Source: Rutidosis leptorrhynchoides
Taxonomy: Eukaryota > Streptophyta > Magnoliopsida > Asterales > Asteraceae
DNA: 64,000 nt
Direction: 5' to 3'
Assembly: GCF_046630445.1 (NCBI RefSeq)
Contig: NC_092333.1
Location: forward strand, 6,382,501-6,446,500
Positions 63,945 through 64,000 of this stretch are shown piece after piece. Each line of letters begins with the position of its first letter. The first letter of the stretch is position 1. The notes under the pieces are model-generated. The model saw nothing but the letters and a program-made list of their open reading frames with translations. It was not told the origin of the DNA and made no database searches. The translations under genes were made by a program, and so were the position numbers.

Positions 63945-64000
63945 CCTAACATTAGGAAAGAGACTTTGATTAGAATCTTTAAGTCAAGTTTATTAAAGCA

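Overview
The window is nuclear DNA of a flowering plant. It is AT-rich, its genes carry spliceosomal introns with GT..AG borders, and most of it consists of nested transposable elements. The host-type genes are plant families: an ankyrin/PGG membrane protein, a phytocyanin and a small B3 protein. From memory, the retroelement and transposon protein families resemble those common in Asteraceae genomes. That placement is an inference I could not check.

Layout. (1) 1-5109: gene-poor, AT-rich DNA with two relics of an ankyrin-gene exon, a short inverted-repeat element, microsatellites and a possible PIF/Harbinger relic. (2) 5110-17180: minus-strand Ty3/gypsy elements. A 2.8 kb LTR (family C) is followed by family A, whose 3.6 kb LTR has a primer-binding site on one side and the 3' end of a pol gene on the other. 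Family A carries two extra ORFs between its 5' LTR and gag: a captured F-box protein and a Glu-rich acidic protein. (3) 17180-19735: palindromic elements with telomere-like motifs, set between long (TA)n tracts. (4) 19840-50390: a block rich in Ulp1/SUMO-protease-like genes, in order: a decayed ULP-like gene (+); a 13-exon gene (-) joining an FCP1/NIF-type phosphatase domain to a ULP2-type protease; a DUF1985-ULP gene (+) split by a solo LTR with a perfect 5-bp target duplication; an intact small B3 gene (+); a broken B3 homologue (-); and a FAR1/MULE transposase (-) with three in-frame stops. ULP genes carried by Mutator-like elements are known in plants (the Kaonashi type), and shared flanking repeats tie several of these units together. 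(5) 50614-55830: host-like genes, an intact 771-codon ankyrin-PGG gene with a SINE-like insertion in one intron, then a broken phytocyanin with a (ATT)n intron of about 430 bp. (6) 55832-64000: a minus-strand Ty3/gypsy element (family B) that truncates the phytocyanin. It has its 3' LTR, decayed pol and gag, and an extra coiled-coil ORF upstream of gag; its 5' LTR lies beyond the window.

Most dead genes share two kinds of damage. One is nonsense codons of the C-to-T type (CAA, CGA and TGG turned into stops), as expected for methylated transposons. The other is one-base shifts in A/T homopolymers, which could also be assembly errors. The most unusual items are the FCP1-ULP2 fusion, the F-box ORF inside an LTR retrotransposon, and the idea that 19.8-50.4 kb is one large Mutator-like unit with accessory genes for de-SUMOylation, phosphatase-like and DNA-binding functions.
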